Positions 1-7,871 of a stretch of 64,000 nucleotides of DNA are shown in pieces. Positions within the stretch are counted from its first letter, which is position 1. Every line of letters begins with the position of its first letter. Below the pieces are notes generated by a model. The model was not told where the DNA came from. It ran no database searches and was given only the letters and a program-made list of their open reading frames with translations. The position numbers were made by a program, and so were the translations under genes. The DNA is from Lachnospiraceae bacterium (lineage in GTDB: Bacteria; Bacillota; Clostridia; Lachnospirales; Lachnospiraceae), in NCBI GenBank assembly GCA_017553505.1, contig JAFZLD010000018.1:124001-188000 (forward strand). The letters are read 5' to 3'.

Positions 1-1
1 G

Positions 2-364
2 GAAGAGTCACCCGATAAGATTAAGAAGATGTGTGATGCAATCAGAGCGGATCTCAGAGCCGGATTGTGGACTCCGGGATTTTCCGAAGAAGAATCCGTT
101 GCACATATAAACATTGAGTACAAGAAGCTTGACCAAAAAACATCGGAGCGAGCTTATTACTCTTACGATTATGTATACGTGGAAGTTAAGCCCTCCATGG
201 TTAATACCCTAAAGGCAATCTCTGAGCTCAGGGGAGTTCCCTACGAGCAGACGGAAAAAGAAATCAAGGAATACCTTGACAGCCTTAATGAGGGTAATTT
301 TATAAGCAGGGGTTATGATGAAGACTCCGGATTCATGGTTGAAGTGTATGATATAACGGAATAA
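2..364 (+). CDS. C-terminal part of an unrecognised protein
   Basis: The reading frame is open from the window's left edge, so the true start lies outside; an internal Met codon at 29 is not preceded by a convincing ribosome site. About 120 residues are visible. The sequence is acidic and mixed alpha/beta, without signal peptide, membrane segment or a motif I know. It ends with TAA at 362-364 and is followed by a terminator-like hairpin at 385-421, so it is the last gene of its transcript. I do not recognise the family and assign no function. Coding use resembles its neighbours. Confidence 0.7.
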   Translation, partial: EESPDKIKKMCDAIRADLRAGLWTPGFSEEESVAHINIEYKKLDQKTSERAYYSYDYVYVEVKPSMVNTLKAISELRGVPYEQTEKEIKEYLDSLNEGNFISRGYDEDSGFMVEVYDITE

Positions 365-384
365 TATTATGTAAAACAGAGTTT

Positions 385-430
385 AAAGAGAAAATGTGTG
401 AAAAATGCGCATTTTCTCTTTATTCTTGTT
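385..430 (+). terminator. Rho-independent terminator
   Basis: A perfect 12-bp inverted repeat (AAAGAGAAAATG at 385-396 with CATTTTCTCTTT at 410-421, 13-nt loop) lies 20 nt after the stop of the first gene and is followed by a T-rich stretch. The stem is AT-rich, so the termination strength is uncertain. Confidence 0.6.
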
Positions 431-490
431 TACATAATTTGAATAGTGTGATAGAGTAAAATTGTAGTTATGTAAATTTATGAGGACAAA

Positions 491-1393
491 GTGAAAGATA
501 AGAATCGGGTAATAATTTACATACTGGTTGTTTTGTTTGCGGTATGCCTTATTGTGGGCTGCGTGTTCCTGTTCTGGGACCATCCCGATATACTTCCGCC
601 GGAGACGGAATCTGTGTCGGAAACGCTTTTTGAGGAGCGTGAGCTGGTGGTGCAGGAGCCGGTTAAGGCAGTTGAGGATGACGCATCGGTTTCTTTGTCA
701 GGCAGCGATGCGCCGGAGCTTAATCTTCCTGATTTTGACCCTTCGAAGGTGGTTGAGGAGAAGGCACCGGTTGAGAATCCTTACAAGGACTGGTTTCTTA
801 AGAACGACGATATGGTGGCGTGGATTAAGATTCCTGATACCTGCGTAGACTATCCGGTAATGTGGACACCTGAGGACGAGGAGTACTATCTTAGGAAAGA
901 CTTCAATAAGAAGTACGACAAGGCCGGGGTTCCGTTCTTGGATACGGAAAGCTCCATGTATCCGATGACCACTAACCTCATAATCTACGGACACAACTTT
1001 GAAGGCATAATGTTCTACGATGTCCTTAAGTACGAGAATGAGTCGTACTTCAAGGATCACCCGTACCTCTACCTTTACGGTAAGGATTGCGAACACAAAT
1101 ATGCGGTTATGGCAGCGTTTCGCTCGAGAGTGTATTATACGACTGACACCTGCTTTAAGTATTACAAGTTCTTTCAGGCTGAGACCGAGGAAGAATTCAA
1201 GGATTTCTATGATAACGTCAAGGAGCTTTCGTACTACGATACAGGCGTTACGGCTTCTTTTGGCGACAGATTCGTGACATTGTCCACGTGCTCGGACCAC
1301 CTCCCCGGAGGAGTGGGAAGATTCGTGTTAGTGGCAGTGGAGATTGAAAGCGGAGATAAGTATTTATCGATTGACGAAGGTACTTCAGAATAA
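491..1393 (+). CDS. srtB: Class B sortase
   Basis: Membrane-anchored transpeptidase that cleaves a sorting signal between Thr and Gly and joins the protein to the cell wall. The 300-residue product starts at GTG 491 behind GAGG at 482. It has an N-terminal membrane segment (about residues 8-28), an acidic linker to about residue 95, then the sortase barrel. The catalytic residues are visible: His168 in IIYGHN, Cys267 in TLSTC and Arg277 in VGRF. The spacing and the TLSTC context fit class B. The next gene, 28 nt downstream, encodes a protein with a C-terminal sorting signal, so the two look like an enzyme-substrate pair. Family is clear; the substrate pairing is inferred from adjacency. Confidence 0.92.
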   Translation: MKDKNRVIIYILVVLFAVCLIVGCVFLFWDHPDILPPETESVSETLFEERELVVQEPVKAVEDDASVSLSGSDAPELNLPDFDPSKVVEEKAPVENPYKDWFLKNDDMVAWIKIPDTCVDYPVMWTPEDEEYYLRKDFNKKYDKAGVPFLDTESSMYPMTTNLIIYGHNFEGIMFYDVLKYENESYFKDHPYLYLYGKDCEHKYAVMAAFRSRVYYTTDTCFKYYKFFQAETEEEFKDFYDNVKELSYYDTGVTASFGDRFVTLSTCSDHLPGGVGRFVLVAVEIESGDKYLSIDEGTSE

Positions 1394-1421
1394 ACAAGAT
1401 GCAACCTATAGGAGGAGAACT

Positions 1422-2246
1422 ATGAAACTGTTAAAGAAATTAACGACCATGATGCTCGGTGCCGCTCTTCTTTGCACATTGGTATTGGTACCGAATATCA
1501 AATCTCATGCAGACGGACCCGTTACATGGTATGTTACTTACAACGCCGGCGACTGGTATTGCTCCAACAACACTGTAGATTACTGGACCGGAGCAAGCTG
1601 GGCGGCAGAAGCCATGAAGGACGGCGATCACCTCGTATTCAACGGCAACAACCAGACAGGCGGCCAGTGGCTTGAGTATAAGGTTAATAAGAAAGTAGGC
1701 GATTTGGTAGCCACCAACGGTGCGTACGTTAACTGTACCGCCAATGGTGCCAATAAAGTATATGTTGCAGGACAGGGAAGCATTCTCGTTGCTAACGTAG
1801 GTCACGCAGAGAACGTTGAAGTTTGGCCCAATCAGACAATTCAGATTCTCGGTAACGTTACCAACTTCCTTGCGCATTACGCATATGACGGAACTTATCC
1901 TCACTATGCAGTATCGGGATGGGTTAAGGCAGCCAATGTTAACTACACAGGCGCAGTTGACAGTTCATACTATACAATTTACGGAATCGCAGCAGGCCTC
2001 TTTACAGCGGATGATGTAGGTATGGTACCTCTTAAAGAAGGACAGTTCTCATTAGTGCCCGTAGAAATGCCCGTAAGCGGAACAACCGGAACTCCCGCAG
2101 CATCACAGCCTGCACAGAAGCAGCTTGACAAAGTTCCTCAGACAGGTGCTTTTGCATCTACCGAGACTATCGTATTCCTTATGCTGGCAGCAGTATTCGG
2201 AGGAGCTGCGATTGCAACAGCTTCTGTTGTCAAAAAGCGCGCTTAA
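1422..2246 (+). CDS. Cell-wall anchored surface protein with VPQTG sorting signal
   Basis: Secreted protein of 274 residues. ATG 1422 is preceded by GGAGGAG at 1411; the longer upstream frame lacks a ribosome site and overlaps the sortase. It begins with a signal peptide (KLLKK then a hydrophobic stretch to about residue 29). The body is rich in Asn, Gly, Tyr and Trp, as in a beta-rich extracellular domain; I do not recognise it. The C-terminus is a classical sorting signal: VPQTG, a hydrophobic segment of about 22 residues, and the basic tail KKRA. It follows sortase gene srtB and is probably its substrate. The two genes are closed by the terminator at 2271. Function of the exposed domain is unknown. 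Confidence 0.88.
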   Translation: MKLLKKLTTMMLGAALLCTLVLVPNIKSHADGPVTWYVTYNAGDWYCSNNTVDYWTGASWAAEAMKDGDHLVFNGNNQTGGQWLEYKVNKKVGDLVATNGAYVNCTANGANKVYVAGQGSILVANVGHAENVEVWPNQTIQILGNVTNFLAHYAYDGTYPHYAVSGWVKAANVNYTGAVDSSYYTIYGIAAGLFTADDVGMVPLKEGQFSLVPVEMPVSGTTGTPAASQPAQKQLDKVPQTGAFASTETIVFLMLAAVFGGAAIATASVVKKRA

Positions 2247-2270
2247 TAGTGAAACTCGATAAACTTTAAT

Positions 2271-2311
2271 AAAAAGAGGGCAGATTTTTTGTAAAGTCTG
2301 CCCCTTTTGTT
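2271..2311 (+). terminator. Rho-independent terminator
   Basis: The arm AAAAGAGGGCAGA pairs with TCTGCCCCTTTT across a short T-rich loop (one A-C mismatch) and is followed by GTTTT. It closes the sortase/substrate transcript. Confidence 0.75.
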
Positions 2312-2315
2312 TTAC

Positions 2316-2344
2316 TTGCAATTTTACCAATTTTACTGTATGAT
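2316..2344 (+). promoter_or_regulatory. Promoter of pullulanase gene
   Basis: TTGCAA at 2316-2321 and TATGAT at 2339-2344 are separated by 17 nt, a good sigma-A promoter. The TTTCGTA direct repeat lies right after the -10 box, where a repressor would block initiation. Confidence 0.7.
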
Positions 2345-2350
2345 ATAAAA

Positions 2351-2370
2351 GTTTCGTAAAGTTTCGTAAT
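2351..2370 (+). promoter_or_regulatory. Direct-repeat candidate operator (TTTCGTA x2)
   Basis: GTTTCGTAA occurs twice head to tail (2351 and 2361). A nearly identical double site (TTTCGTAGAGTTTCGTAAT) is found at 10852-10870 ahead of the maltodextrin importer operon. The sharing of the site between two alpha-glucan loci suggests a common regulator; the protein is not in this window and is unknown. Confidence 0.5.
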
Positions 2371-2401
2371 GCGTGCATTTTTGCACACGGAGTGTAATAC
2401 A

Positions 2402-4327
2402 TTGAGTAATTTAAGAGAAAAGATTAAGAGATTGGAGAAGAACTACTACTATACCGGCCGTGATTTGGGTGCGGTATGGACCAAAGACAAGACTACGTTT
2501 AAAGTGTGGGCACCTCTTGCCGACAGTGTTTTTTTGCGCCTTTATAAGACAGGCGACGTTGAGGACAAGGACGCCCTTGAGACTCTTCTTATGAAAGAGG
2601 AAGAGGCCGGCGTTTATGAGCTTACTATCGATGATGATTTGCACGGAATCTACTATACCTATCTTGTGGAGAGAGATGGGGAGACCGTAGAGGCTTGCGA
2701 CCCTTATGCCCGCGCAGTGGGTGTTAACGGCGAGCGTGCAATGGTAATAGACCTTGAATCCACCAATCCCGAAGGCTGGGAAGAGGACATGAATCCTCAC
2801 GTGGTGGACGAGATAACCGATGCCGTAATATACGAAGGCCATATCAGAGACCTTACCTGTGCACCGGAGTCCGGAATATTTGCCAAGGGCAAGTATCTCG
2901 GCCTTGCTGAGGAGGATACCGTAACTTTTCACGGTGCAACTTCCGGCATTAACCATATGAAAGAACTGGGTATTACCCATTTACATATTCTGCCCATGTA
3001 TGATTTCGCTTCTCTTGACGAGAAGAGTGATGAGGTGGGCTACAACTGGGGTTACGATCCCAAGAACTATAACGCGCCCGAAGGCACTTATGCTACGGAC
3101 GCTTATGATGCGGCTGCAAGAATTGCAGAGCTTAAGCAGTTGATTAAGACTCTTCACGACAATAAGATAAGCGTCGTTATGGATGTGGTATACAATCACG
3201 TGGCGGATGCCGCTGAGTTTTCTTTTAACAAGATCGTGCCCGGATATTTTTCAAGAACCGATAAGAAGGGCGGACCTTCCAAGGGTTCCGGCTGCGGTAA
3301 CGATACAGCGTCCGAGCGCCCCATGGTAAGTAAGTTTATCGTTGATTCAGTGCTGTACTGGGCTACCGAGTACCATATCGACGGCTTCAGATTCGACTTA
3401 GCAGGTCTTATTGATGCCAATACCATTAACGAAGCGATTAACCGCGTAAAGAACGTGCGCCCCGACGTAATTTTCTACGGTGAAGGCTGGGATATGCCTA
3501 CCCACACCGACAGAAAGGTTGCCTTAGCGGTGCAGAAGAACTCGGACAGCATGCCTGAGTTTGCTTTCTTTAACGATACTGTTCGCGACCTGTTAAGAGG
3601 CAGCGTTTTTGATAAAAAGAAAGGTTTTGTGTCAGGAAATTTTAAGGGCGAGGGAAAGCTTGCCAAGTGCTTTACCGGTCTTTATAAGTGGTGCGACAGC
3701 CCCACAAGAACGGTGAATTACGTGTCTTGCCATGACAACAACACACTTCACGACAGATTAAGAATCGCCTGCCCCGAAGCAACCGGTGACGAGATTGCAA
3801 GCATGAATAAGCTTGCGGCGGCATTTGTGTTCTTAAGCCAGGGAGTGCCTTTTATTCAGGCGGGTGAGGAGCTTATGCGCTCCAAGAGAAACCCGGACGG
3901 TTCTTTTAACGAGAACAGTTATAACGCGGGAGACGAAGTCAACGCAATCAATTATGATGTCGTACGTAATGAGATAATCTATAACGTTTACGAGTATTAC
4001 AGGGGCCTTATCGCTTTCAGGAAGGCTCACAGAATGTTAAGACTTACCGACCGCTACGATGTTAAGCGGACAATCTCGAGACTGCGCGCCGGCATGGGCA
4101 AGGGCCTTCTGGGATTTAAGCTTAAAGACAAAGAAGAGGAGATGCTTGTGTACTTTAACGGCGGCGCCGAGCAAAGACTCATAGTACTTCCTTCAGGAGA
4201 ATGGGATATATATATAGATGCGGATACCGCGAGCCTGGAACCTTTGAGAACTACCAAAGCGTTTGCAAGCATTCAGCCTTTATCTGCATTAGTGCTTAAA
4301 AGACACAGAGAAGCCGAAGACCGTTAG
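2402..4327 (+). CDS. pulA: Type I pullulanase (glycogen/starch debranching enzyme)
   Basis: Hydrolyses alpha-1,6 branch points of glycogen-like and maltodextrin substrates; GH13 family. I chose TTG 2402, because GGAGTG sits 7 nt ahead of it, over ATG 2369, which overlaps the leader. The product is 641 residues with no signal peptide, so it acts inside the cell on imported or stored glucan. An N-terminal CBM48-like module comes first, followed by the pullulanase signature YNWGYDP and the four GH13 regions: DVVYNH (from Asp261), FRFDLAG (nucleophile Asp332), GEGWD (acid/base Glu361) and SCHDNN (Asp445). It shares a candidate operator with malE. A terminator overlaps its stop codon. Confidence 0.93.
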   Translation: MSNLREKIKRLEKNYYYTGRDLGAVWTKDKTTFKVWAPLADSVFLRLYKTGDVEDKDALETLLMKEEEAGVYELTIDDDLHGIYYTYLVERDGETVEACDPYARAVGVNGERAMVIDLESTNPEGWEEDMNPHVVDEITDAVIYEGHIRDLTCAPESGIFAKGKYLGLAEEDTVTFHGATSGINHMKELGITHLHILPMYDFASLDEKSDEVGYNWGYDPKNYNAPEGTYATDAYDAAARIAELKQLIKTLHDNKISVVMDVVYNHVADAAEFSFNKIVPGYFSRTDKKGGPSKGSGCGNDTASERPMVSKFIVDSVLYWATEYHIDGFRFDLAGLIDANTINEAINRVKNVRPDVIFYGEGWDMPTHTDRKVALAVQKNSDSMPEFAFFNDTVRDLLRGSVFDKKKGFVSGNFKGEGKLAKCFTGLYKWCDSPTRTVNYVSCHDNNTLHDRLRIACPEATGDEIASMNKLAAAFVFLSQGVPFIQAGEELMRSKRNPDGSFNENSYNAGDEVNAINYDVVRNEIIYNVYEYYRGLIAFRKAHRMLRLTDRYDVKRTISRLRAGMGKGLLGFKLKDKEEEMLVYFNGGAEQRLIVLPSGEWDIYIDADTASLEPLRTTKAFASIQPLSALVLKRHREAEDR

Positions 4328-4341
4328 GCCTTCGGCTTTTT
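4312..4341 (+). terminator. Rho-independent terminator overlapping the pulA stop
   Basis: AGCCGAAG (4312-4319) pairs with CTTCGGCT (4330-4337), followed by TTTT. The left arm lies within the last codons of pulA. The same region may also end the convergent chemoreceptor transcript. Confidence 0.8.
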
Positions 4342-4378
4342 GCCTGTTATGTGATTGCCGGAGTGTTTCGCATATTCA

Positions 4379-6088
4379 TTAAATCTTGAATACGCTGATG
4401 GCCTCCTTGAGTTCCGAAGAAATGTTTCTTAAGTGAGAAGCATTCTGTGAAATTTCCTGAACGCTTGTGGAAACTTCTGTGGTGGATGCCGAAGTTTCTT
4501 CGGTACTTGCTGCGTTTTCCTCCGCAATGGCGGAGAGGTTTGATACGATGTCTGTAACTGTCTGACGGGACTTGTTTAACTCCTTCATGTTTTCGGAGAT
4601 TTCTGATATACCGTCTCTTGAAACGTTAATATCGGTAAGAACCTTCTTGAATACTTCACCGCTTTCGGATACCATGTCGCTTTGGCTGTTCATGATTTCT
4701 TTGACCTCGTCCATGGTAGCAACTGCCTTTTCGGAGTCTTCCATAAGAGTGGTAATGATTTCTTCAATCTGCTTAGCGGATTCGTTGGACTGCTCGGCAA
4801 GCTTACTGATCTGACCTGCAACAACCGCGAATCCCTTACCCATTTCGCCTGCTCTTGCAGCTTCTATGCTGGCATTGAGCGAAAGAAGGTTGGTTTCTTC
4901 GGCGATTGAAGTGATAAGGTTAACAGCTTCGCTGATTTTCTTGGCAGATTCGTTGGTGGTGATGGTCTGCTGGTAAATATTTTCGATGGAATCCTTGGCC
5001 TTTTCATTAATGCTCTCAAGCTTGTTAAGAGTTGAGGATGCTGACTGACCGCTTTCTTCCATTTCGTCGGATACCTTGGTGAGTTTCTCGAGGCTTTCAT
5101 TGGTCTGCTCTACGAGCTCGCCCATAACGATAACCTTTTCTGTTGCCTGAGTGGTATCGCTTGCCTGACCGGTAGCACCATCTGCGATTTCAAGGATAGC
5201 GTGTTCAACCTGATCGATTGTGCTTGCGCATTCATTGGAAGCGGTACCGAGGGTTTCGGCGCAATCATTAACGTCGTTACTCTTTTCAATGATGCCGTTA
5301 AGTACGACACCGAGTTTCTCGGTAAGGTTCTTAACGCTTCGAGCGATATCACCGGTTTCGTCTTTCTTTTTAAGAAGTGCGGAATCAATATCTACGGTTA
5401 AGTCACCGTCAGCAACCTTGGTAAGAACTTCTACACCTGCGCCGAAACGTCTGCTGAGTCTGATGGCTACCCATGTAACAACCGCTACGGAGATTACTAT
5501 CATGATGATTGCCATGATGATAATACCGTTGATGATTGCCATGATTTCTTTGTTAAGCTGTGACATAGGCTTGCCGGCGAACATCATGCCGACGGGAACC
5601 TCTTTACCGTTCTCTACATTATAAATAGGGATGTAGTAAGCAAAACAAGGGGTTCCGGCTACGTCAACGTTCTTGGCGAAATACTCCTGACCGTTCTTAA
5701 CAACGGTATTAACAACCGCATCGCCCGCGGTCGTTCCTATCGCACGGGTGCCGTCTGCTTTGGTAACGGATGTTGCATATCTGGTATTGCCAAAGAAAAT
5801 AGTTGCCATGATGCCGGTTTTTTCTTTGATTTCGTCGAGAACTTTGTAGTCTTCGGAAATGTTCCAGTCTTCACCGTTGTAGAGGCAACCGTCTTCGCCG
5901 ATGAAATAATTGTTTTCTTCGGTTGAACTGTAGTCGTCTCTCAATGCATAAACGGTTGCTCTTAAGGCAACTTCGTTCTCTTGCATAAGAGCGGAACTGC
6001 TCTTAAGCGACACGTAAGTCGCAAGAGAAATGCAAATGACCAGTACCGGTACAATTGCCGTGGTAAGTAAAATTCCTCTCAACTTCAT
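4379..6088 (-). CDS. Methyl-accepting chemotaxis protein with extracellular Cache-type sensor
   Basis: Membrane chemoreceptor of 569 residues that passes ligand information to CheA/CheW. The order of parts is: membrane segment 1 (about 7-27), an extracellular sensor of about 150 residues resembling a single Cache domain, membrane segment 2 (about 184-207), a HAMP linker, and the long helical signalling domain with the conserved tip around NLLSLNASIEAARAGE. There is no C-terminal CheR-docking pentapeptide. AAGGAG lies ahead of the ATG on the minus strand. No chemotaxis genes are adjacent, so it is an orphan receptor. The ligand is unknown. It stands between alpha-glucan genes, but a link to sugars would be speculation. 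Confidence 0.93.
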   Translation of the reverse strand: MKLRGILLTTAIVPVLVICISLATYVSLKSSSALMQENEVALRATVYALRDDYSSTEENNYFIGEDGCLYNGEDWNISEDYKVLDEIKEKTGIMATIFFGNTRYATSVTKADGTRAIGTTAGDAVVNTVVKNGQEYFAKNVDVAGTPCFAYYIPIYNVENGKEVPVGMMFAGKPMSQLNKEIMAIINGIIIMAIIMIVISVAVVTWVAIRLSRRFGAGVEVLTKVADGDLTVDIDSALLKKKDETGDIARSVKNLTEKLGVVLNGIIEKSNDVNDCAETLGTASNECASTIDQVEHAILEIADGATGQASDTTQATEKVIVMGELVEQTNESLEKLTKVSDEMEESGQSASSTLNKLESINEKAKDSIENIYQQTITTNESAKKISEAVNLITSIAEETNLLSLNASIEAARAGEMGKGFAVVAGQISKLAEQSNESAKQIEEIITTLMEDSEKAVATMDEVKEIMNSQSDMVSESGEVFKKVLTDINVSRDGISEISENMKELNKSRQTVTDIVSNLSAIAEENAASTEETSASTTEVSTSVQEISQNASHLRNISSELKEAISVFKI

Positions 6089-6330
6089 AATCTAAACTCT
6101 CCTTTTTTATGTGAAATTTGGGATTTTTTAATTTTTGTATATTATATATTCTTTTTATTAACAAATAGTTTGATGCGCGACAATTACCCGAAATTCACTT
6201 GAATTGAACACAATTTATCTTTTTTCTTGAACAGTATTTGCTTCTTTGATAATATAAAAATGATATGGTAAAGGCGTAGAGTTGTGACCATGCAACTTTA
6301 CAATATTACCCGTCACGGGAGGTAACGACA
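6089..6330. promoter_or_regulatory. Divergent intergenic region between the chemoreceptor and fapA-like gene
   Basis: This 242-nt AT-rich gap must hold promoters for both genes. The one I can support is rightward, TTGAAC (6227-6232) with TAATAT (6250-6255) at 17 nt. The leftward promoter is less clear; TTGTCG with TAATAA at 17 nt on the minus strand is one possibility. I see no riboswitch or coding potential. Confidence 0.55.
6227..6255 (+). promoter_or_regulatory. Promoter of the FapA-like gene
   Basis: TTGAAC, a 17-nt spacer and TAATAT form a strong sigma-A promoter about 75 nt before the TTG start of the FapA-family gene. Confidence 0.7.
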
Positions 6331-7845
6331 TTGGCTGAGGACCTTTTGAAATCCCTTGCAAATCTCGACGAGATGCTTAAGGGAATGGAAAAAGAAAAAA
6401 TGCTGGACCCGCACGAAGACACAAAGGCGCAGTTAGAGGAAGAGTGTCCTTATTGTATTAAGAACGGCTCTTATGTTCACGTGGCCGAAGACGGCATGAA
6501 AGCGTGGCTCTTTCTTTATCCGCCGGCGGAAGGCAAGGATAAGTACGACCGTGACCTTATTATGCAGTTTTTGGTTGAGAATAAGGTTGTAAAGGGTTAT
6601 CACACCTCCAATATCGCCGCCATTGCCAGGAAAGGCGTGTACGGACGCGAGATTCTGGTGGCTCAGGGTATTGAACCCATCGAGGGCCAGAACGGTTACT
6701 ATGAATTTTTCTTTGACACTTCAGATAAGAGAAAGCCCGCCATAAGAGAAGACGGCACGGTTGACTATGCTTCCATGTCGAGTCTTACCAACGTTCAGGA
6801 AGGTTCTCTTATTGCAATTTATCATCACGCCATCGGCTGCAAGAACGGATTTGACGTAATGGGCAAGGAGATTCAGACCAAGGCTTCCAGAGACCTGCCA
6901 GCTTTGAGAGGCCGCGGCATTTCCAATGAAAAGAACCCCGACGAGTACTACGCTACAGTTTCGGGTAAGATAGATTACGTGGACGGTCACATTGACATTA
7001 AGAACGTTCACGAAATTCAGGGTGACGTAGACCTTACTACCGGTAAGGTAGAGTTTTTTGGCGATATTCATATTAAAGGTAACGTGGGAACCGGCGTTGT
7101 GGTACGTGCCAGCCGAAACGTTACAATAGACGGTGTTGTGGAAGCTGCCGAGGTATATGCGGGTGGCGATATAGTGCTTGCGCGCGGAATTCAGGGCAAC
7201 CAGAAGGGCCACATTGTGGCACGCGGCAACGTTTCCGCAGAGTTTATCGAGCACGCCAATGTTGAAGCGGGTGGCGACATCCGTTCCAATTCTTTTATCA
7301 ATGCCAACGTTTATGCCGGCAACAAGGTAATTGCGGAAGGCAAGAACGGCCTTATACTCGGAGGTTCCGTGCGCGGACTTCGCGGTGTCAGCGCAGTTAA
7401 TATAGGTAACGAAGTCGAGACCAAGACCTTTGTGGCCAGTGGCTATTCAGAGGAAGACTACAACAGATACGTTGAATCCTTCCAGAAAGAAACCGATTCT
7501 CAGAAGGCTCTCTCCGAGCTTGTTGAGAAGATGACGGAGATTGTGCGCCAGAAGCGTCTCGGCAAGGATATCAACAGCGATTCCACCGACAAGCTCCTTA
7601 TGGCGCTTAATGAGAAGAAAGACGAATTATTCGAAGCACTCGATAAAGCAAAAAAAGAAAAAGAACTTTTGGCGGAAATTATTGAAAAAGGCAAAGGAAG
7701 TGTTATACTTGCAAATGAAAAAATTTTCCGCGGCGTAACAATCTGTGTGGAAGGCACCAAGATGCCCGTACCCAACAACACCAGCTTCATGCGCTACAAG
7801 AACGAAGCCGGCCGCATTGTTACGAGTGTTATCGTGGTCAATTAA
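6331..7845 (+). CDS. FapA family protein (DUF342)
   Basis: Cytoplasmic protein of 504 residues of the FapA/DUF342 family. It starts at TTG 6331 behind GGGAGG at 6318. The N-terminal part (to about residue 170) is the family's conserved module. The middle (about 210-370) is a repeating Gly/Val/Asn-rich beta-helix (for example VRASRNVTIDGVVEAAEVYAGGDI). A charged coiled coil follows at about 375-460. In other bacteria family members have been linked to flagellar assembly or the cell surface, but the role in clostridia is not settled. It is transcribed away from the chemoreceptor, and folC follows 26 nt downstream. Confidence 0.85.
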   Translation: MAEDLLKSLANLDEMLKGMEKEKMLDPHEDTKAQLEEECPYCIKNGSYVHVAEDGMKAWLFLYPPAEGKDKYDRDLIMQFLVENKVVKGYHTSNIAAIARKGVYGREILVAQGIEPIEGQNGYYEFFFDTSDKRKPAIREDGTVDYASMSSLTNVQEGSLIAIYHHAIGCKNGFDVMGKEIQTKASRDLPALRGRGISNEKNPDEYYATVSGKIDYVDGHIDIKNVHEIQGDVDLTTGKVEFFGDIHIKGNVGTGVVVRASRNVTIDGVVEAAEVYAGGDIVLARGIQGNQKGHIVARGNVSAEFIEHANVEAGGDIRSNSFINANVYAGNKVIAEGKNGLILGGSVRGLRGVSAVNIGNEVETKTFVASGYSEEDYNRYVESFQKETDSQKALSELVEKMTEIVRQKRLGKDINSDSTDKLLMALNEKKDELFEALDKAKKEKELLAEIIEKGKGSVILANEKIFRGVTICVEGTKMPVPNNTSFMRYKNEAGRIVTSVIVVN

Positions 7846-7871
7846 TACGGTGATTGGAGTTATTTAGTTAC

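Noticed and set aside
698..1300. 200-codon minus-strand frame opposite the sortase
   Set aside because: Antisense shadow of srtB; no ribosome site and no family resemblance.
7854..7871. TTG start of folC at 7854
   Set aside because: No ribosome site ahead; ATG 7872 has GGAG upstream and gives the usual family N-terminus.
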